Part shown: positions 1 to 8,726 of the stretch, piece by piece | Layout of the letters: each line of letters begins with the position of its first letter | Position numbering within the stretch: position 1 is the stretch's first letter | Assembly (NCBI GenBank): GCA_014381985.1 | Contig: JACNKP010000033.1 | Span: 1-64,000, forward strand | Reading direction: 5' to 3' | DNA length: 64,000 nucleotides | DNA from: SAR92 clade bacterium | GTDB lineage: Bacteria; Pseudomonadota; Gammaproteobacteria; Pseudomonadales; Porticoccaceae | Translations under genes and position numbers: made by a program | Notes under the pieces: model-generated | Seen by the model: the letters and a program-made list of their open reading frames with translations, nothing else | Database searches by the model: none | What the model was told of the DNA's origin: nothing

Positions 1-1584
1 TGTGGGTAAATAAAGTGGCCCGTCAGATTCTGACTGATGCTCGGCCAGTAAATCCTTAAGCTGTTTAACAATATCAGGCCGACTAGCCGCCAAATTGTGT
101 TGCTCAGTTGGGTCTGCCGCAAGATCATAGAGCCACTGTTGAGGTCCGTCCGTCGGTCTGTCATTAACCTGTAATTTCCAGTCAACATGACGCACCATCT
201 GATAGTGTCCGCTTTGCCAAAACAAATTTTCACGAGTCCAGTTGGCTGTATCTTGCTTAATCGCCAAAGGTAGTACATCAAGTCCATCTATCACTATATC
301 TGTGAGTTGACTAACACCCGCAGCGGCGGCGATCGTGGGCATAACGTCAATATGGGCTATAGGGGTTTCAACCACCGTACCGGCAGCAATTTTACTCGGC
401 CATTTGATCATCATAGGGACGCGCAGTCCGCCCTCAAACATGGTGATCTTCCAACCCCGATAAGGTTCATTGACCTCAGGAATACCAATGTAGCCGGCAC
501 CACCGTTGTCACTGGTAAAGATAACTACCGTGTTGTCCGACAGGCCCTCCTCTTCTAGCGTCTCCAAAATACGCCCCACACTTCGATCAATCGCTCTAAC
601 CATCCCGGCATATACACGCTTCCGAAGCGGCTTTATATCGCCCACAGCCTCATAATCTTCGCGGGTAGCCTGCAGCGGCGTGTGCGGGCCCCAGTGAGCC
701 AAATAGAGGAAAAAAGGTCTATTTTTATTGGCTTTGATGACGTTAACTGATTCATCTGTCCAATAGTCCGTTAAGTAACCCTTGGGTTTGAATCTGTCGG
801 CATCACCTGAATTGAACGAACTAGCATAGGTCATTGCTGCCCAAAGGAACTGATCAATAGGGTCAAAAGATAATTTTGCATTCACAACATTAGGGTCGTC
901 CTCCGGAAGATACAAACCACTGGCCATTAATAAACTGTCGTCAAAACCCTGTTGGTGCGGTGCCATGCCATTGGTACGACCCAAGTGCCATTTACCCACA
1001 TGTGCCGTGTAATAACCGCTCGTCTTGAGCATTTCAGCGACCGTCACCTCTTCTGTCGGCAGGCCCTTAAACTCATAGGCTGGGTGCGTGGCTTCCAATG
1101 CTTCATCATAAAAACTAGGTGGAAGATTGTTATCCATTTGTTGAGATATGCTGCTAACCATTTTCCCCATACCTGCTGGTGTGGGGGTAAATTCAAACCC
1201 GGTGCGGGTGGGATATCGGCCGGTCATCATCATTGCTCGGGAAGGCGCACAGGTGCTAGCACCAGAATATGACTGGGTAAATACAGCCCCCTCTGCGGCC
1301 AACTGATCAATGTTTGGCGTCTCAATAAGCCCACCGCCGAACGTCGATATGTCGTTGTAACCTAAGTCATCAGCAACAATAAGAATAATATTGGGCACAG
1401 GGTCGTCTTTGGTGCTGTCAGCAGCTATAGGACCCTGCTGCCAGGGAACTTCTCTTTCTGGCCCAGTATTAATACTTGCGAATCGGTACTTAACGAACGC
1501 AAGTAAAATATCTGTACGCTTAACCCAAGCCACGGAGCCTCCAACTATCGCTATTACTAATAGCGCGAGTAAGGTTTTTTTCAT
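1..1584 (-). CDS. Formylglycine-dependent sulfatase (3' end outside the window)
   Basis: A continuous minus-strand frame of 528 codons runs from an ATG at 1584 off the left edge. Residues about 1-20 form a hydrophobic signal peptide or anchor, so the enzyme acts in the periplasm or at the cell surface. The alkaline-phosphatase/sulfatase fold is clear: ILIVADDLGYND near residue 68 (metal-binding Asp pair), the C-A-P-S-R motif at residue 112 whose Cys is converted to formylglycine, HVGKWHLG, and SDNGGAGY. It should hydrolyse sulfate esters; the substrate cannot be read from the sequence. Marine bacteria use such enzymes on algal sulfated polysaccharides, but no polysaccharide lyase or hydrolase gene lies nearby. 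No formylglycine-generating enzyme is in the window. Divergent from the DUF305-LVIVD gene. Confidence 0.93.
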   Translation of the reverse strand, partial: MKKTLLALLVIAIVGGSVAWVKRTDILLAFVKYRFASINTGPEREVPWQQGPIAADSTKDDPVPNIILIVADDLGYNDISTFGGGLIETPNIDQLAAEGAVFTQSYSGASTCAPSRAMMMTGRYPTRTGFEFTPTPAGMGKMVSSISQQMDNNLPPSFYDEALEATHPAYEFKGLPTEEVTVAEMLKTSGYYTAHVGKWHLGRTNGMAPHQQGFDDSLLMASGLYLPEDDPNVVNAKLSFDPIDQFLWAAMTYASSFNSGDADRFKPKGYLTDYWTDESVNVIKANKNRPFFLYLAHWGPHTPLQATREDYEAVGDIKPLRKRVYAGMVRAIDRSVGRILETLEEEGLSDNTVVIFTSDNGGAGYIGIPEVNEPYRGWKITMFEGGLRVPMMIKWPSKIAAGTVVETPIAHIDVMPTIAAAAGVSQLTDIVIDGLDVLPLAIKQDTANWTRENLFWQSGHYQMVRHVDWKLQVNDRPTDGPQQWLYDLAADPTEQHNLAASRPDIVKQLKDLLAEHQSESDGPLYLPT

Positions 1585-1850
1585 TTCGCTACTCCGAACA
1601 ACATCGACATCAAATAAATTATGGATATTACCTCGTCAAAATTATCCACTTAATCTTGCATTGGGTAATACTACTTTAGGGTAACCTTTACATATTGGCA
1701 GTACTTATGTCAATTTTATGCTGGCTCTTTTTGATCGCAACTAAACGTAACCTAGATAATTGTTGAACTGTCGATGGAATGCTACTATCAAATACTTGAA
1801 AAAACCCTTAGCTTATTGAGCACAGAGAACCAATTGAGGTCTAATTTATA

Positions 1851-4310
1851 ATGATAATCGTCAGCAAGCTGTTAAGAAATATTACGCTAAGTATGCTCAT
1901 CCTGCTTTCAAGTGGCTATGGTATGGCATTGGAGTCGGCAAACAATGCGCCCATTGTTCAACCCGGCGCACCCGGGCAGCCGACACGCGATCTTGACGCT
2001 GAAACTGCTGTAGCGATCGCAGATTCATCCTATAGCGCGGCTGATGTGCATTTCATGCAGGGGATGATTGTCCACCACGAGCAAGCACTATTGATGTCTC
2101 GTCTTGCTCCTGAAAGAACCAATAATCAAGCTATTCTTGATTTGGCGGGTCGTATTGATGTGTCTCAAGACGATGAAATAAGCTTCATGCAGGGCTGGCT
2201 AAACGAGCGTACAGAATCAGTGCCAGATACCGGCGGTACTCATGCAAAACATATGAGCCACACTATGGCTGGAATGGCCTCTGAAGAACAAACGGCACAA
2301 CTATCCAGATCAAAAAGTACAGACTTTGATCAACTCTTTTTAACTCTCATGATCAACCACCATGATGGTGCAATAAAAATGGTTAAAGATCTCAGAGAAC
2401 AGTCTGGGTCTGCTTATGACCCACAACTAAATGAATTTGTATCTGATGTCGCCAATGATCAAACAGTAGAAATTGAGCGCATGAATAAGCTCCTTATAGG
2501 GCTTTCCAGCGATCCGCGAGCTGGACTGTCTGCAGGACTCTTTAATGCCGAAGAAGCCATCATGAATATGCAGCTGGTAGCAGCCCAGCGGAAGCCCCCG
2601 GGATTTTTTGATCCGGCTAATCCTTCAGCCCGTGGTAATAAAGACGCAGATAAAGAAAACGATACAGAAGAAGAGGACGAGATAAAATCCAAGCCTGTTG
2701 AGGAGACTGCAGACGCGAAACGTTATCCGATGCTTAGTTTTTATAATACAGATATGGCGTTTCGCGATGACCTTCTCGTTACCGGTAGCTATCACGGCTT
2801 TAATATTTATCAAATCGATGAAACAGGTCTGCCAATCCTAGCAACCTCAGTGGTGTGCCCCGGTGGTCAGGGAGATGTATCCATCGTAGGTGATTTGCTG
2901 ATCATGTCGGTTGAACAGACGCGAGGACGCCTCGATTGCGGCCTACAGGGTGTGAGTGAAGATGTCAGTATGGAACGCTTCCGTGGCATACGCATCTTCG
3001 ACATATCCGATTTAACACGCCCGCTGCAAGTCGGTGCTGTACAAACCTGCCGAGGCTCTCACACGCATTCAGTGGTAGCTGGGCCAACACCCGATGGTAA
3101 AATACTGGTGTACAACTCCGGTACCTCTAGCGTTCGCGAAGAAGAAGAGTTAGAGAACTGTATCGACGGCACGCCGGGGGATGATCGCACTGCTCTTTTT
3201 CGTATCGATGTGATAGAAATACCCATTAATGACCCCTCAAAATCACGTATTATTGATAGTCCCACTGTGTTTTCTGACGCAGAAACCGGTGTTTTAGCTG
3301 GACTTTGGCGTGGAGGTGACCATGGCGATGACACCCAAGAAACCTATCGCACCGATCAATGTCACGACATTACTGTATTTCCAACCGCAAACTTAGCCGC
3401 CGGCGCTTGCTCTGGAAATGGCATACTTTTTGATATTAGTGACCCACGTAAGCCGGTGAGAATTGATGCGGTCACTGACGCCGGGTTTGCCTACTGGCAT
3501 TCAGCCACCTTTAACAATGACGGCACTAAGATTCTTTTTACCGACGAGTGGGGTGGCGGTGGTCGAGCACGCTGTCGTGCCTGGGATCCAATGAACTGGG
3601 GTGCCGACGCCATCTATGACATCATTGATCAAAAGCTTAAATTCCAAGCTCACTATAAAATGCCAGCACCCCAATCAGAAACAGAGAACTGCGTCGCTCA
3701 CAACGGCGCTATTATCCCAGTGCCTGGCCGAGATATCTTTGTGCAGGCTTGGTATCAAGGTGGAATTTCGGTCGTCGACTTTACTGATTCCTCTAATCCT
3801 ATTGAGATTGCCTACTTTGATCGTGGACCTGCAAGTGCAGAGGAATTGTTAACCGGCGGATATTGGTCCGCGTATTACTATCAAGGCGCTATTTATGGCA
3901 CCGAAATTGTGCGCGGGTTAGATGTGTTAAAACTACTACCCAGCGAGTACCTCAGTGAAGATGAGATAAGTGCTGCTGCTATGGCCTACCCCATAATAGG
4001 CCCAAAGCAGTCATTCAATCCTCAGCAGCAAGTACCAATGACATGGCCAGCAGCGCCTGAGGTAGCGAATGCTTATATCGATCAACTCCTTAGGGCCAAC
4101 AAGATCAATAAAAACGTCGGATCTCGTCTAAAACAGCTGCTCAGCCAAGTTCGTAACGCTATGAATGCTGGCGGCGACAATACGCTCGCAAGGAAACTGG
4201 AACGAGTCAAGATATCAGCGAAAGACGCAATAATTGACACTCAAACAGCTAATCGACTTAACAAACTGCATGACGCACTCAAAGGTATAGCCAAAGATCT
4301 TGAAAACTGA
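1851..4310 (+). CDS. Secreted DUF305 - LVIVD-repeat fusion protein
   Basis: 819 residues. An N-terminal signal peptide ends near GMA at about residue 26. Residues about 60-215 carry a DUF305 ferritin-like four-helix domain with its paired histidine motifs (MIVHHEQALLMS and MINHHDGAIKM). Next comes an acidic linker of Glu, Asp and Lys (about 255-285). Residues about 290-660 are LVIVD-type beta-propeller repeats (GIRIFDISD, GILFDISDPRKP, GISVVDFTDSSNP). The last 90 residues are a helical, Lys-rich tail. DUF305 proteins are often linked to copper or other metals, and LVIVD proteins are surface propellers of unknown role. The function is unknown; a periplasmic or surface metal-binding role is inference. 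It stands alone, with its own upstream region, divergent from the sulfatase gene. Confidence 0.85.
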   Translation: MIIVSKLLRNITLSMLILLSSGYGMALESANNAPIVQPGAPGQPTRDLDAETAVAIADSSYSAADVHFMQGMIVHHEQALLMSRLAPERTNNQAILDLAGRIDVSQDDEISFMQGWLNERTESVPDTGGTHAKHMSHTMAGMASEEQTAQLSRSKSTDFDQLFLTLMINHHDGAIKMVKDLREQSGSAYDPQLNEFVSDVANDQTVEIERMNKLLIGLSSDPRAGLSAGLFNAEEAIMNMQLVAAQRKPPGFFDPANPSARGNKDADKENDTEEEDEIKSKPVEETADAKRYPMLSFYNTDMAFRDDLLVTGSYHGFNIYQIDETGLPILATSVVCPGGQGDVSIVGDLLIMSVEQTRGRLDCGLQGVSEDVSMERFRGIRIFDISDLTRPLQVGAVQTCRGSHTHSVVAGPTPDGKILVYNSGTSSVREEEELENCIDGTPGDDRTALFRIDVIEIPINDPSKSRIIDSPTVFSDAETGVLAGLWRGGDHGDDTQETYRTDQCHDITVFPTANLAAGACSGNGILFDISDPRKPVRIDAVTDAGFAYWHSATFNNDGTKILFTDEWGGGGRARCRAWDPMNWGADAIYDIIDQKLKFQAHYKMPAPQSETENCVAHNGAIIPVPGRDIFVQAWYQGGISVVDFTDSSNPIEIAYFDRGPASAEELLTGGYWSAYYYQGAIYGTEIVRGLDVLKLLPSEYLSEDEISAAAMAYPIIGPKQSFNPQQQVPMTWPAAPEVANAYIDQLLRANKINKNVGSRLKQLLSQVRNAMNAGGDNTLARKLERVKISAKDAIIDTQTANRLNKLHDALKGIAKDLEN

Positions 4311-4525
4311 GATGAATAGTGAAGTGATTTTGTTTTTCATGATTAAAGTGCTTGGTTTAATCCTCTCAACGCGCAGGCTTTAACGCGTTTAATTAAACTG
4401 GCTCGTTCGTTGACTGTTAGTGCTTTTAGAGATCGGCTAACCACTTTAGCGCGCCCATTTGAATTATTATCATAAAGAAACAGATCAATAAAAATAGCCA
4501 CTAGGCGTCTAAGACAGGTTGTGAC

Positions 4526-4726
4526 CTAGCAACAGCCTTCGCCGCTCTGGATGGGTGGGCACGGATTACTTCCGTAGGAACAAAACACACAACAATGACC
4601 TTTTTTAGGTCTGAGCAGCTCGCCACAAAAAGAACAGTCGTAATACCACTGGCAGAAGTCAGTTGGCATGATTTCCTCTTCTTTTTCGCCACATGCGGGA
4701 CAGGTAATTACACTCCGGAGATCCAT
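4526..4726 (-). CDS. GDCCVxC-family cysteine-rich small protein (Cys form)
   Basis: 66 residues starting MDLRSVITCPACG. It has two CxxC knuckles (CPAC, CSFC) and the family signature, here read as GHCCVFCSYG followed by NPCPPIQ and a terminal CC. In many bacteria the second Cys of the CVxC part is selenocysteine; here the codons encode ordinary Cys and Phe. A longer start at 4822 would add 32 residues that do not look like this family, so I chose the inner ATG. That ATG has no Shine-Dalgarno of its own and overlaps the stop of a 17-codon reading frame (TAATG), which suggests translational coupling. The role is unknown; the family is often found near mercury or other metal functions, which is background knowledge, not something seen here. 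Confidence 0.8.
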   Translation of the reverse strand: MDLRSVITCPACGEKEEEIMPTDFCQWYYDCSFCGELLRPKKGHCCVFCSYGSNPCPPIQSGEGCC

Positions 4727-4779
4727 TAACTCAAACCAAACCAAAGCCCCGGCAGATGTTCTGCTTTTTGGTTTAACAT
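4726..4779 (-). CDS. Possible 17-residue leader peptide coupled to the GDCCVxC gene
   Basis: A short frame MLNQKAEHLPGLWFGLS starts six bases after a strong AGGAG and ends in a TAA that shares its last A with the ATG of the cysteine-rich protein. It is the only good ribosome-binding site in front of that gene. It could be a leader that brings ribosomes to the next start, or the remains of an upstream gene. No homologue is recognised. Confidence 0.45.
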   Translation of the reverse strand: MLNQKAEHLPGLWFGLS

Positions 4780-4855
4780 AAGGTTCTCCTCTTTGCCTTT
4801 GGATGTCATTAAAATGGTCCATTAGGTGCGATTATTGATAAACACCCCCATAAAG

Positions 4856-5479
4856 TTAATCAATTTCAATGTTAAAAATGCTTAGCAAACCTAAAACATC
4901 TGGCGAACTAAATCTAGCGCCTTCGATTGAATTTTCTAAAGGATTAATACAATAATTTATAGCTTCACTGAAATTACAATGATCGAGCTTAGACAAAACA
5001 AACCTAGAATCTCTTAAGTCTGTTCTATAGAAATCAGCCCCCTTCAAATTACATTCTGAAAAATCTACATCGTGGGCCTTACAATCTTGAAATGATATTT
5101 CTTGTAACTCTAATGAACTAAAAATGGAAAAAGATATATCGCATGATTCAAAAAATATTGGCGCTGTTACAATCAAATTACCCCAATTCAATGTCGTCCA
5201 GTTAACGCCTGTTAACTTACAATTCTTAAAGTCTGTTTCAATAAACTTTGATTTATTAAATTTGATTAAACTAAGATTAGAATCTTTAAACTCGCAATCG
5301 GTAAATTTGCATTCATTAAATTGCGCTTCTAAAAAGTTACAACCAACAAATTTACATCCTTCGAAATTGCTGAGTTGCACTATAGCTCTCTTAATTTCTA
5401 GCTCATTAAACACTTCATAAGCGTAGTCAGTATTATCTTTAATATTTAACCCCTTATTGCGGCCTCTATGTCTATCCAA
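4856..5479 (-). CDS. Pentapeptide-repeat protein, about 200 residues
   Basis: Residues about 38-175 repeat a five-residue pattern with Phe, Leu or Trp in the centre (CKF..CNF, CEFKDSNLSLIKF, ADFYRTDLRDSRF), which folds as a right-handed square helix. The C-terminal ending (INPLENSIEGARFSSPDVLGLLSIF) is typical of a widespread short subfamily. Such proteins are sometimes called Qnr-like because Qnr gyrase protectors share the fold, but there is no direct evidence for gyrase binding here. The only standard start in frame is a TTG at 5479 without a Shine-Dalgarno; an AAGGGG lies just before an in-frame ATT at 5438-5440, so the true start is unclear. The gene is richer in A and T than its neighbours, which hints at transfer. 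Confidence 0.8.
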   Translation of the reverse strand: MDRHRGRNKGLNIKDNTDYAYEVFNELEIKRAIVQLSNFEGCKFVGCNFLEAQFNECKFTDCEFKDSNLSLIKFNKSKFIETDFKNCKLTGVNWTTLNWGNLIVTAPIFFESCDISFSIFSSLELQEISFQDCKAHDVDFSECNLKGADFYRTDLRDSRFVLSKLDHCNFSEAINYCINPLENSIEGARFSSPDVLGLLSIFNIEID

Positions 5480-5601
5480 AACACGTCTGTTGATCCTACA
5501 GCATTAATTTACCCTGTGAGTAGCCCTAAATTGAACCGTCCACTAAAGGGAGTTAACGACACTATGCCATTAACTCCTTTTTCATTTGACGAACAGGACG
5601 T

Positions 5602-6090
5602 TTAGAGAGCGTCTGATTTCTTTAACCATCGCATCTGGGTAGCTAAGCCTACTAGATAAATCAGCAAAAATGCCTTATGAAACCCAAGCACTAAAGGATC
5701 ATCGAAAGAGTCAACGAAGGGGTCGCCAAGGGGCAGGCGCCTCAAGAAGTCAGTGATCGCTGGAATCATATGAAAAAGTAATGTGCTTGAGTAGCCTAGC
5801 GCTTGAAAGTACTTAGAATAAGACCCAAAAAGCTTGAACTTTTCCATAATGATGCCACCGGCAACTGCCACTAGCGTTAACACCGCAAGGACATGTGCAA
5901 TGCCAAAACTGCCTTGGTTATATATTCCCAAGGCGGATCCAGCAACAAAAATGGTGATATACACATACAGCTTCCCTGATAACGAATCCAGTGAAATTGC
6001 CTTGTATTTTAGCAAAGTGTAAAAAGCAGACCCTAATGCTAACACTCCGAATATCGTGTGAAACCAACCTAGTAAAGTCATCTCTGGCAT
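5602..6090 (-). CDS. Small integral membrane protein (DUF2306-like), 162 aa
   Basis: Four to five hydrophobic segments are visible (about residues 5-23, 40-55, 60-80, 95-115, 135-152), joined by short loops. The layout, with a His in the first helix (WFHTIFG), another at AHVLAV and a late FHKAF, resembles DUF2306-type membrane proteins. I am not certain of the family. It lies 45 bp downstream of the medium-chain oxidoreductase on the same strand and may be cotranscribed with it. The start may be either of two nearby ATGs (residue 1 or 4). No function can be assigned. Confidence 0.7.
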   Translation of the reverse strand: MPEMTLLGWFHTIFGVLALGSAFYTLLKYKAISLDSLSGKLYVYITIFVAGSALGIYNQGSFGIAHVLAVLTLVAVAGGIIMEKFKLFGSYSKYFQALGYSSTLLFHMIPAITDFLRRLPLGDPFVDSFDDPLVLGFHKAFLLIYLVGLATQMRWLKKSDAL

Positions 6091-6135
6091 AGCTATTTTC
6101 TCAAGTTCGTTAAATTAAATAGGATTATAAAATTA

Positions 6136-7272
6136 CTATTTGTGGGGATTTACTAAGTATTTTGCCCCAGTGCCTTGTTTTGCGTAAGCCTTAATAATGT
6201 CCGGCTGTAGCATCTCCTCAAAAGATATTTCCTGAGTGTAATGGCTGGCAAAGGTGGTGGTAATCTCTTTGGCCACTCGCTCACGCATCTGCCCGAAGCG
6301 TTCCATACCTATTCTACCAATCATTGGGGTCAGCAACCAACCGCCTAAGCCCCACTGCATGCCAAATGATCGGTTCAACACTGTTGGTGTTTGGTCAAGC
6401 CCGCCGTAGATATAGACCTGCTTGTAGGTATCAGACCCATAGCGGCTGTATTCTTTAGCCGTTTTGTTTGCAGCTATTTCCATTGCCGCGAGTATCTGTC
6501 CTGGTAGTTTACCTTCGTTACCACCACCTGTGGCGTCAAAGCCTAGGGTCGCACCGGTCGTTACCAAAGCACTAACTAAATCTTTCATAAAGTCAGCGTC
6601 ACTGGTATCACAAACATACTCGGCACCCAGATCTTTAAGAACTTTCACTTGCTCAGGTTTTCTGACGATATTAACCAATGGAACACCATCATCTTTACAG
6701 ATTTTAACCAACATTTGACCAAGGTTAGACGCTGCAGCAGTGTTGATGATGGCTGTATGATTTTCCATTTTCATGGTTTCAACGAATGCTAATGCGGTCA
6801 ATGGGTTGACGAATGAAGATGATGCTTCGACTGGGGTTGTACCCTCTTCCATCACCAGACAGCTCTGTGCTGAAACACAACGATACTGGGAATACATTGC
6901 ACCCCCAGCAACACCCACTGTCTTACCGATCAAATGCTTGGCATTTGCACCTGCATCGACAACCACGCCACCACCTTCGTTACCTACCTGCATGGACTCA
7001 TCTAATCTTGGCTTCATTGCCCCCATTAGTCCCGGATGTATTTTCATTTTTGCTACGGTGTTGTCGCCAGAACCTGAAACACTCAAACTATCAAGATCGG
7101 CTGCAAAACTTATCAGAAGCCCAAGATCCGACGGATTAATAGGAGACGCCTCTACTTTAATTAACACTTCATTTTCTGAAGGCGTCGGCTTTTCTACCCT
7201 AGCAATAGAGATTTCTACATTCCCTTCACTAGTTACCGTTGATCTAATTTCTGTTGAAGTCTGTTCTGACAT
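6136..7272 (-). CDS. Zinc-independent medium-chain dehydrogenase / quinone oxidoreductase-like protein
   Basis: 378 residues with the MDR layout: a GroES-like N-terminal domain (VLIKVEASPINPSDLG, GNEGGGVVVDAG) and a Rossmann domain with IINTAAASNLGQMLVK, which replaces the usual GxGGVG pattern. The catalytic-zinc Cys and His residues are absent, as in NADPH:quinone reductases. It should reduce a quinone or an enone with NAD(P)H; the substrate is unknown. It diverges from an HxlR regulator at 7395 over a 122-bp promoter region, an arrangement often used for electrophile- or quinone-responsive control. The membrane protein at 5602 follows. Confidence 0.85.
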   Translation of the reverse strand: MSEQTSTEIRSTVTSEGNVEISIARVEKPTPSENEVLIKVEASPINPSDLGLLISFAADLDSLSVSGSGDNTVAKMKIHPGLMGAMKPRLDESMQVGNEGGGVVVDAGANAKHLIGKTVGVAGGAMYSQYRCVSAQSCLVMEEGTTPVEASSSFVNPLTALAFVETMKMENHTAIINTAAASNLGQMLVKICKDDGVPLVNIVRKPEQVKVLKDLGAEYVCDTSDADFMKDLVSALVTTGATLGFDATGGGNEGKLPGQILAAMEIAANKTAKEYSRYGSDTYKQVYIYGGLDQTPTVLNRSFGMQWGLGGWLLTPMIGRIGMERFGQMRERVAKEITTTFASHYTQEISFEEMLQPDIIKAYAKQGTGAKYLVNPHK

Positions 7273-7371
7273 GCTTGTTTTCCCTTTAGATGATTATCGA
7301 TGACGAAAATATCGCCCTTTGACGGTATGATATATCGACTAGGGTGATTTTAACAAGTAGACAATATAATC

Positions 7372-7397
7372 ATACTAGTATATAAATACAAACTATG
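7372..7397 (+). promoter_or_regulatory. Candidate HxlR operator in the divergent promoter region
   Basis: A perfect 10-bp palindrome ATACTAGTAT (7372-7381) is followed by an imperfect dyad, TAGT at 7377 and ACTA at 7393, which overlaps the hxlR-type start codon. HxlR-family dimers bind such short AT-rich dyads, and the position would allow self-repression and control of the divergent oxidoreductase. The protein-site pairing is inferred from position only. Confidence 0.35.
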
Positions 7398-7736
7398 ACT
7401 AAACAACTAAACAATCCAATTGCAAACTCCTTATGGCTGATTAGCGGCAAGTGGAAAATATCTATTATCTACAATTTACGCAGAGGCCCCATCAGGTTTG
7501 GAGAATTAAAAAGAATTTTGTCGCCCATTACCCAGCAAATGTTAACTAAGCAACTACGGGAAATGGAGAGAGATCAATTGATTGACCGCAAGGTGTTTGA
7601 AGTTATACCCCCTAAAGTAGAATATTCTCTCACTCCATTTGGTAAATCTCTAAATCCAGTTTTAGACTCTTGGTGCAAGTGGGGCACAGAAAACCAAACA
7701 TTGATAAAGACCATAATTGATGATAATTTGGCTTAA
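7395..7736 (+). CDS. HxlR-family winged-helix regulator
   Basis: 113 residues with the complete HxlR domain: NSLWLISGKWKISIIYNLRRGPIRFGELKRIL, then QQMLTKQLREMERDQLIDRKVFEVIPPKVEYSLTPFGKSL. The usual N-terminal Cys that senses electrophiles in YodB or HypR is missing; the only Cys is in the C-terminal helix (SWCKWG), so the signal may be sensed differently. It likely controls itself, the divergent oxidoreductase and possibly the SDR gene 155 bp downstream. Confidence 0.9.
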   Translation: MTKQLNNPIANSLWLISGKWKISIIYNLRRGPIRFGELKRILSPITQQMLTKQLREMERDQLIDRKVFEVIPPKVEYSLTPFGKSLNPVLDSWCKWGTENQTLIKTIIDDNLA

Positions 7737-7742
7737 GAAAAA

Positions 7743-7829
7743 ATGCTTGCAGTTGGATCCAGTGCATGGCTGATGCTTACAGTATTGACACTTGTCGGGG
7801 TGTTTTTGTTGATATCATTCACCGAATAA
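7743..7829 (+). CDS. Possible 28-residue single-helix membrane peptide
   Basis: A short frame begins six bases after the hxlR-type stop and encodes an almost entirely hydrophobic peptide (about residues 8-26) ending in FTE. There is no good ribosome-binding site beyond an A-rich tract, so it may be chance. Position between a regulator and an enzyme of the same strand makes it worth recording. Confidence 0.25.
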   Translation: MLAVGSSAWLMLTVLTLVGVFLLISFTE

Positions 7830-7891
7830 TCACACCAAAGCAAAGAGCTAAAATATCAACAGTTAACTAAAACCCGAACAAGGAATGAGAG

Positions 7892-8674
7892 ATGATCGAA
7901 TCGTTATTTTCTATGCAAGATAAAATCTGCGTTGTCACCGGAGGTAGCCGTGGACTGGGCTCATACATGGCTCAAGGCTTTCTTGAAGCCGGGGCCAAAC
8001 GCGTATATATCACTGCTCGCAAAGCCGAAGCCTGTATCAGTGCCGCAGCAGAACTCAATCAGTACGGTGAATGTATTGCCATTCCGGGTGATATCACGAC
8101 CTCTGATGGCTTGCAACATCTTGTTTCCGAATTAATATCCCGTGAGCAACATATTGATGTGTTAGTAAACAATGCCGGTGCAGGTTGGGGCGCACCTTTC
8201 GGTGAGTTCCCAGAGAAAGGCTGGGACAAGACCATGAATGTCAATGTCAAAAGCCCCTTCTTCCTGATTCAAGCTCTGGCCCCATTGCTAAAAAAGAACG
8301 CCACTGCGGACAACACCGCCAGCATTATCAATATTGGTTCCATTGCTGGGATAGTAGGCAACGCTCTCGATAACTTTAGTTATGCCGTGTCCAAGTCAGC
8401 TATCCACCAGGTCACCCGTATACTCTCAACTGAATTAGCCAAGGATCACATTCGCGTTAATGCCATTGCCCCTGGCCGCTTTTATTCAAAAATGACTGAG
8501 TTTTTGAGTAGTGACCAGGAAGCCTTTGAGAAAGAGTTGAAAACCATCCCCATGCGTCGCTGGGGCGAAGCGACTGATATCGCAGGCGTTGCCATTATGC
8601 TCGCATCAAAGGCAGGTGCCTTTATTACTGGACAGATTATTCCAATCGATGGCGGGACGTCGGTCGTCAATTAG
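7892..8674 (+). CDS. Short-chain dehydrogenase/reductase (RhlG/FabG-like)
   Basis: 260 residues with all classical SDR elements: cofactor loop TGGSRGLG near residue 17, NNAGAG near residue 93, catalytic Ser in NIGSIAG, the YxxxK pair as YAVSK near 170, and a C-terminal ITGQIIPIDGG. Close relatives are annotated as RhlG-type or 3-oxoacyl reductases that use NADPH. The substrate is not known. A clear AGGAATGAGAG ribosome-binding region precedes the ATG. Gene order after the HxlR regulator suggests coregulation, without proof. Confidence 0.92.
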   Translation: MIESLFSMQDKICVVTGGSRGLGSYMAQGFLEAGAKRVYITARKAEACISAAAELNQYGECIAIPGDITTSDGLQHLVSELISREQHIDVLVNNAGAGWGAPFGEFPEKGWDKTMNVNVKSPFFLIQALAPLLKKNATADNTASIINIGSIAGIVGNALDNFSYAVSKSAIHQVTRILSTELAKDHIRVNAIAPGRFYSKMTEFLSSDQEAFEKELKTIPMRRWGEATDIAGVAIMLASKAGAFITGQIIPIDGGTSVVN

Positions 8675-8726
8675 AACAGATTGATCTGAGAGGACATCGC
8701 CATAAGCAGCTGCAGAACAAAAGTAC

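Noticed and set aside
4341-4362. Hairpin GATTAAA/TTTAATC after the DUF305-LVIVD gene
   Set aside because: The stem is AT-rich, with seven pairs and no T run, so it is too weak to call as a terminator.
4343-4525. In-frame 60-codon extension after the TAG stop of the GDCCVxC gene, suggesting stop read-through
   Set aside because: An open stretch of this length occurs by chance in several percent of cases, and the translated residues match nothing known. The family ends normally at the terminal CC before TAG.
4780-4822. Upstream ATG giving a 98-residue version of the cysteine-rich protein
   Set aside because: The added residues read through a separate ribosome-binding site and leader frame and do not fit the family N-terminus.
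6773-7303. Long plus-strand frame opposite the medium-chain oxidoreductase
   Set aside because: It is the antisense shadow of a well-supported enzyme gene, with a low-complexity Ser/Thr/Pro translation.
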